Assembly: GCA_903882935.1 (NCBI GenBank)
Contig: CAIRZB010000024.1
Coordinates: 1 to 64,000 of the forward strand
DNA length: 64,000 bases
Reading direction: 5' to 3'
Source of the DNA: an uncultured Parafilimonas sp.
GTDB taxonomy: Bacteria; Bacteroidota; Bacteroidia; Chitinophagales; Chitinophagaceae
Shown: piece by piece, positions 61,420 through 64,000 of the stretch
Layout: each line of letters opens with the position of its first letter
How positions within the stretch are numbered: the first letter of the stretch is position 1
Translations under genes and position numbers: made by a program
Notes under the pieces: generated by a model
The model's database searches: none
What the model was told of the DNA's origin: nothing
Seen by the model: only the letters and a program-made list of their open reading frames with translations

Positions 61420-62045
61420 GCTGCATTCAGGAGATTACAAAAGACATAGATTGGCGAATGGCTGAACTAGGCTCACTTAAAAGCATTCCTTTAAGGTATC
61501 AATTATTACCGCATCATCGGGAGATGATCATTAAATATACAGTTCCATCGATATATGCGTTATGGGAAGGATTTGTAAAAACAGCTTTCAGGTGCTACAT
61601 ATTTGAAATTAATTCACTAAAGCTTCTATTCAGTGACATACATATAAATTTAGTTGTACACGCACTTACTTCTATTGATAAATTGCGTCTCGACAATCCT
61701 CGAAATTCATTCAAATCAAAAAAAGAGTTTACTGAGCACTATTTGACCGCCATATCAAAGCCTTTTGAAATTGCCGAAGTTATCCCTACACAATCAAATG
61801 TTAACTTTCAAGTGATAAATGAAATCCTTTTGCTTTTTAACTTAGAATTATTACCAAAAGACTTTGACAAACCTCTCGGCAGATTAGTGAATTTTCGAAA
61901 TAGTATAGCGCACGGAGAAATTTTAATTCCAATTAAGCTAAAAGACATAGAATGTTTTACACAGCTGTTAAATGACTTGATGGTAGAAATAGTACTAAGA
62001 ATCGAAAAGGGTCTTAATACAAATAGCTTTCGGAGATATTTCTGA
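61416..62045 (+). CDS. HEPN-like nuclease, MAE_28990/MAE_18760 type
   Basis: 209 residues. Helical protein with YTVPSIYALWEGFVKTAFRCYIFEI near the N-terminus and FRNSIAHGEIL at residues 160-170: R161-x4-H166 is the R-x4-6-H motif of HEPN ribonucleases, and the preceding LGRLVNF is typical of the MAE_28990/MAE_18760 group. The start ATG lies inside the DUF262 gene (ATGA overlap), so translation is coupled. HEPN proteins are usual toxin or abortive-infection effectors that cut RNA. The stop is followed by a strong hairpin. Function as the toxic half of a defence pair is inference. Confidence 0.82.
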   Translation: MSCIQEITKDIDWRMAELGSLKSIPLRYQLLPHHREMIIKYTVPSIYALWEGFVKTAFRCYIFEINSLKLLFSDIHINLVVHALTSIDKLRLDNPRNSFKSKKEFTEHYLTAISKPFEIAEVIPTQSNVNFQVINEILLLFNLELLPKDFDKPLGRLVNFRNSIAHGEILIPIKLKDIECFTQLLNDLMVEIVLRIEKGLNTNSFRRYF

Positions 62046-62049
62046 CCGT

Positions 62050-62086
62050 GCTATCCTTAGAGGGAGCGTAGCACTCTAAGGATAGC
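62050..62086 (+). terminator. Hairpin after the HEPN gene
   Basis: Perfect 13-bp arms GCTATCCTTAGAG / CTCTAAGGATAGC with an 11-nt loop, five bases after the stop codon. No T-run, so it may be a repeat serving as a terminator. Related stem at 59927-59952. Confidence 0.6.
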
Positions 62087-62095
62087 GAAGGGGGG

Positions 62096-62120
62096 TGTTT
62101 TCGTTGAAATAATAATCATT
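62096..62120 (+). repeat. Copy of the aspartic protease gene 3' end
   Basis: TGTTTTCGTTGAAATAAT plus AATCATT matches 56932-56953 apart from a 3-nt indel, including the codons for FSLK and the stop. The rest of the 327-bp gap 62046-62372 has no recognised gene. Confidence 0.55.
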
Positions 62121-62372
62121 GCCGCAGGTCTATTGACTTGAAACTTCGTTAAAGACGGACTTGGTGAAAAACCCGAAAACAGCACGCTGAGCACATCGAG
62201 ATTACATCTGGGCGGCAAAGGTTGGTTGCACATGACGACAGCCTGTATATTAAGGCCGTGAATATGATATGTAGCTGTCGTGGCCATAGTTGCATACAAA
62301 CCTGACTTTCATTAGAAATTCGAAGGACTTTTCATAAATCTAAGGGTAAATATTAAAGATTATACCGTATTG

Positions 62373-62876
62373 TTAACCAAAATTCTTTTTTATCAGTTGC
62401 TTATGATCTTTTATTAAAATATTAGGTTTTTGATAATACACTTTATCAAAAAGCCGTATTTTTTCTTCCAATGTCATGTTGACCGAATTTTGGTTAGCGC
62501 ACCACCATTTGTAAAATTCAACAGGGTTGTTCGAGTAAGGTACTGAAGCTTGGACAGGATAGTTATATCCCTTAAAAGTTATTTTTGTTTTTAAACCCAA
62601 CGTATTTTTAAAATATTCAGGGTGATGCGCTTTTAATTTAGAGATTAGTAGGTCAAAAATTTCCTTAGAGACCTTTAGTTTTTTTTGTTTCCTTAAGATA
62701 TCAAGTGCAACCGGGTTCTCAAGAAGCCACTCCGTTATTCGCATCGTCCTGATGCCACTCTCATCATTTATGGTTAATAAGTCTTTTAAATAATACGTTC
62801 TGTCTGCGGTTGGGTGAAAAATGTGAATGTTTGAACCATCGTCGTGATCGGTTTGAACTTCGACTTCAATTAAGTC
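62373..62876 (-). pseudogene. Downstream (-1 frame) segment of the terminal large gene
   Basis: This frame, read from the GAC codon at 62876, gives 167 residues: DLIEVEVQTDHDDGSNIHIF, then PTADRTYYLKDLLTINDESG, then MRITEWLLENPVALDILRKQ and so on to the stop at 62373. It joins exactly to the frame of the upstream segment if the ribosome slips back one base at the A-run or if one A is missing in the sequence. Taken alone the ATG at 62744 would give a 123-residue protein. No family recognised; the C-terminal half is basic with aromatic residues (VEFYKWWCANQN). Confidence 0.6.
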
Positions 62877-64000
62877 TTTTTTTTTAATGTTTCAATTATA
62901 TCGACGTTGTTGGCTTCACCACCTTTATATTTTTCAAGTAATGTATCAACGTCAGAGCCTAAGAAGAAGTCCTCAATAAATTCCCAACGATCTGTATTCG
63001 AGAAACTTCTTAAAAAGAAATGGTCAAAAATCTGGTTACTTAGGTAATGCCTTTCTAAGGTTTTACTTAGAAGACTATTTGAATAATGTGAATTATTAGA
63101 ATCACGCTCGATTCTATTTGGATCGTTGATACGGACAAACACCATAGGATTCTCACCGCCTTTTATTTCAAATGTTCCTAACTCCAGCATTTCCAACAAA
63201 TAGCCAAGACGAACATAGTTAATTGAATTTGCCTCCTTATTAGTTACATATTTTTCAACGGATATGTTGTCAGTACTGCCAAACAAGCTATTTAGAAGAT
63301 TGAGTAGGCTTGTAAAACTTGCCAGATATTGGGTATTAAAAACTCGATACTCAAAACCATCTATACTTCTTCGCTGTTGCAAAAACGCATTCGGCTCTAT
63401 TAAACCCGGCTGAGTTAACCGCCCTGAATAGGAGGATAAAATAAACTTGCTTAACTTTTCAGCTTTTTCATTTTCGCCAAGGATATTATTCAGCTTTTCT
63501 TGAAATTCATCTCTTTTGAAGAATCCTTCTTCATTTGCAAAAATTGACTGAATATTATTGAGTAAGTTTTGCAACTTATTAAACACAGAATTGAAATTTT
63601 CAAGCCGCTCAAATGACATTTTTAACTGCGGGATAAGCTCAATTTTGTCATCTTTAAAAAGATTTCCCGAGTAAAAATCTCTTTTGAGGATTGGGAAACT
63701 CTTATTGACAAAATGATCATACCAAAGTTTGTCGAGATCTAACTCAATTATATTGTTGCCATTTCCTGCGGTCAAAAGAACTTTAAATGTATTTCTGTAT
63801 TTATTTGAAAAGCTATTTAAATTTGGGTCTGATATCCTAGCAAATACTTTTACGAACATTTGTTTAGGCCTGGCGATTATCACATTGAATCTATTTTTTG
63901 CCAAATAATCTTTCTCAATCATCATCAACGCTGTTAACACTTTTTGGTCGAGATCAGGCGCATTCTCAAAAATGTGACCGAAATCATCTACAGAAAGAAG
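62870..64000 (-). CDS. Large gene of unknown function, 5' end beyond window, frame broken at A-run
   Basis: About 374 residues up to the window edge, without start in the window; the frame continues past the GTG at 63940 to position 64000 (SVDDFGHIFENAPDLDQKVL). Segments KYRNTFKVLLTAGNGNNIIELDLDKLWYDHFVNK, SFERLENFNSVFNKLQNLLNNI (coiled), YSGRLTQPGLIEPNAFLQQRR and NPMVFVRINDPNRIERDSNN look like parts of a large multidomain ATPase or helicase-type defence protein, but no Walker motif lies in this part, so that is a guess. It ends LKKKT-stop at 62870, immediately after nine A residues. Strongly AT-rich codon use. Confidence 0.65.
   Translation of the reverse strand, partial: LLSVDDFGHIFENAPDLDQKVLTALMMIEKDYLAKNRFNVIIARPKQMFVKVFARISDPNLNSFSNKYRNTFKVLLTAGNGNNIIELDLDKLWYDHFVNKSFPILKRDFYSGNLFKDDKIELIPQLKMSFERLENFNSVFNKLQNLLNNIQSIFANEEGFFKRDEFQEKLNNILGENEKAEKLSKFILSSYSGRLTQPGLIEPNAFLQQRRSIDGFEYRVFNTQYLASFTSLLNLLNSLFGSTDNISVEKYVTNKEANSINYVRLGYLLEMLELGTFEIKGGENPMVFVRINDPNRIERDSNNSHYSNSLLSKTLERHYLSNQIFDHFFLRSFSNTDRWEFIEDFFLGSDVDTLLEKYKGGEANNVDIIETLKKKT
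62876..62885 (-). promoter_or_regulatory. Slippery site A_AAA_AAG (candidate -1 frameshift)
   Basis: Minus strand TTA-AAA-AAA-AAG-ACT-TAA. The heptamer A AAA AAG is the dnaX-type slippery sequence, the 0-frame stop follows two codons later, and the -1 frame stays open for 167 codons. No clear stimulatory stem downstream or Shine-Dalgarno-like stimulator upstream was identified by eye. Confidence 0.45.

Noticed and set aside
62057-62299. 80-codon minus frame after the HEPN gene
   Set aside because: No homologous feature; it includes the hairpin and the copied gene end.

Overview
The window looks like chromosomal DNA of a Bacteroidota bacterium, most likely a Chitinophagaceae-type member of the Sphingobacteriia/Chitinophagia side. 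The reasons are the gene content and order (DUF6089 - uppS - bamA - two ompH/skp - murI; birA divergent from rsfS - ftsH - LUD protein; rpoN followed by a small membrane protein), Gram-negative envelope genes, upstream boxes resembling the Bacteroidota -7 element TAnnTTTG, and few Shine-Dalgarno sequences. Species assignment is inference only.

Layout. 1-4.2 kb: an RND efflux pump (permease cut by the window edge) with its lipoprotein adaptor, with a REP-like repeat between them. 4.3-9.3 kb: an exported M20 peptidase, a solitary Rpn-type PD-(D/E)XK nuclease, an exported GH29 alpha-L-fucosidase and tRNA-Ala(GGC). 9.4-16.3 kb: sugar acyltransferase and nucleotidyltransferase genes, a three-gene ECF sigma operon, an exported rhodanese, a methyltransferase, rnhB and ctaA. 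16.4-26.5 kb: a membrane-anchored patatin-like lipase, an M16 protease, an orphan periplasmic binding protein, DUF805 and DUF2911 proteins, and an Ldh-family oxidoreductase. 26.7-38.2 kb: a KdnA-like aminotransferase, a hybrid sensor kinase with a degraded ATPase domain, rpoN, an MscS channel, lpxH, an MBOAT/SGNH pair and a LUD protein. 38.2-49.9 kb: ftsH, rsfS, birA, a tandem repeat array that runs into the end of a peroxiredoxin gene, and the outer-membrane assembly cluster uppS-bamA-ompH-ompH with murI. 50-59.5 kb: glk, a KdnB-like iron alcohol dehydrogenase, polA, a small aspartic protease and a B12-binding-type radical SAM protein, with several repeat families in the gaps.

The last 4 kb (about 59.97-64 kb) differ. 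The DNA becomes visibly AT-rich, codon use shifts to A/T-ending codons, and the left edge is marked by a remnant of a REP-associated tyrosine transposase. The segment carries a translationally coupled DUF262 (GmrS-like) plus HEPN-nuclease pair and, on the other strand, a large unrecognised gene whose frame breaks at a run of nine A residues that contains the slippery heptamer A_AAA_AAG. This is the most likely place for an under-described (defence or toxin-antitoxin) system.

How the genes fit together: envelope biogenesis dominates (BamA with two Skp-like chaperones, undecaprenyl-PP synthase, MurI, LpxH, possible 8-amino-Kdo synthesis by KdnA/KdnB-like enzymes, RND efflux), alongside protein quality control (FtsH, M16), stress regulation (ECF sigma operon, RpoN) and glycan or peptide scavenging. 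No CRISPR array, rRNA, complete insertion sequence or prophage was seen.
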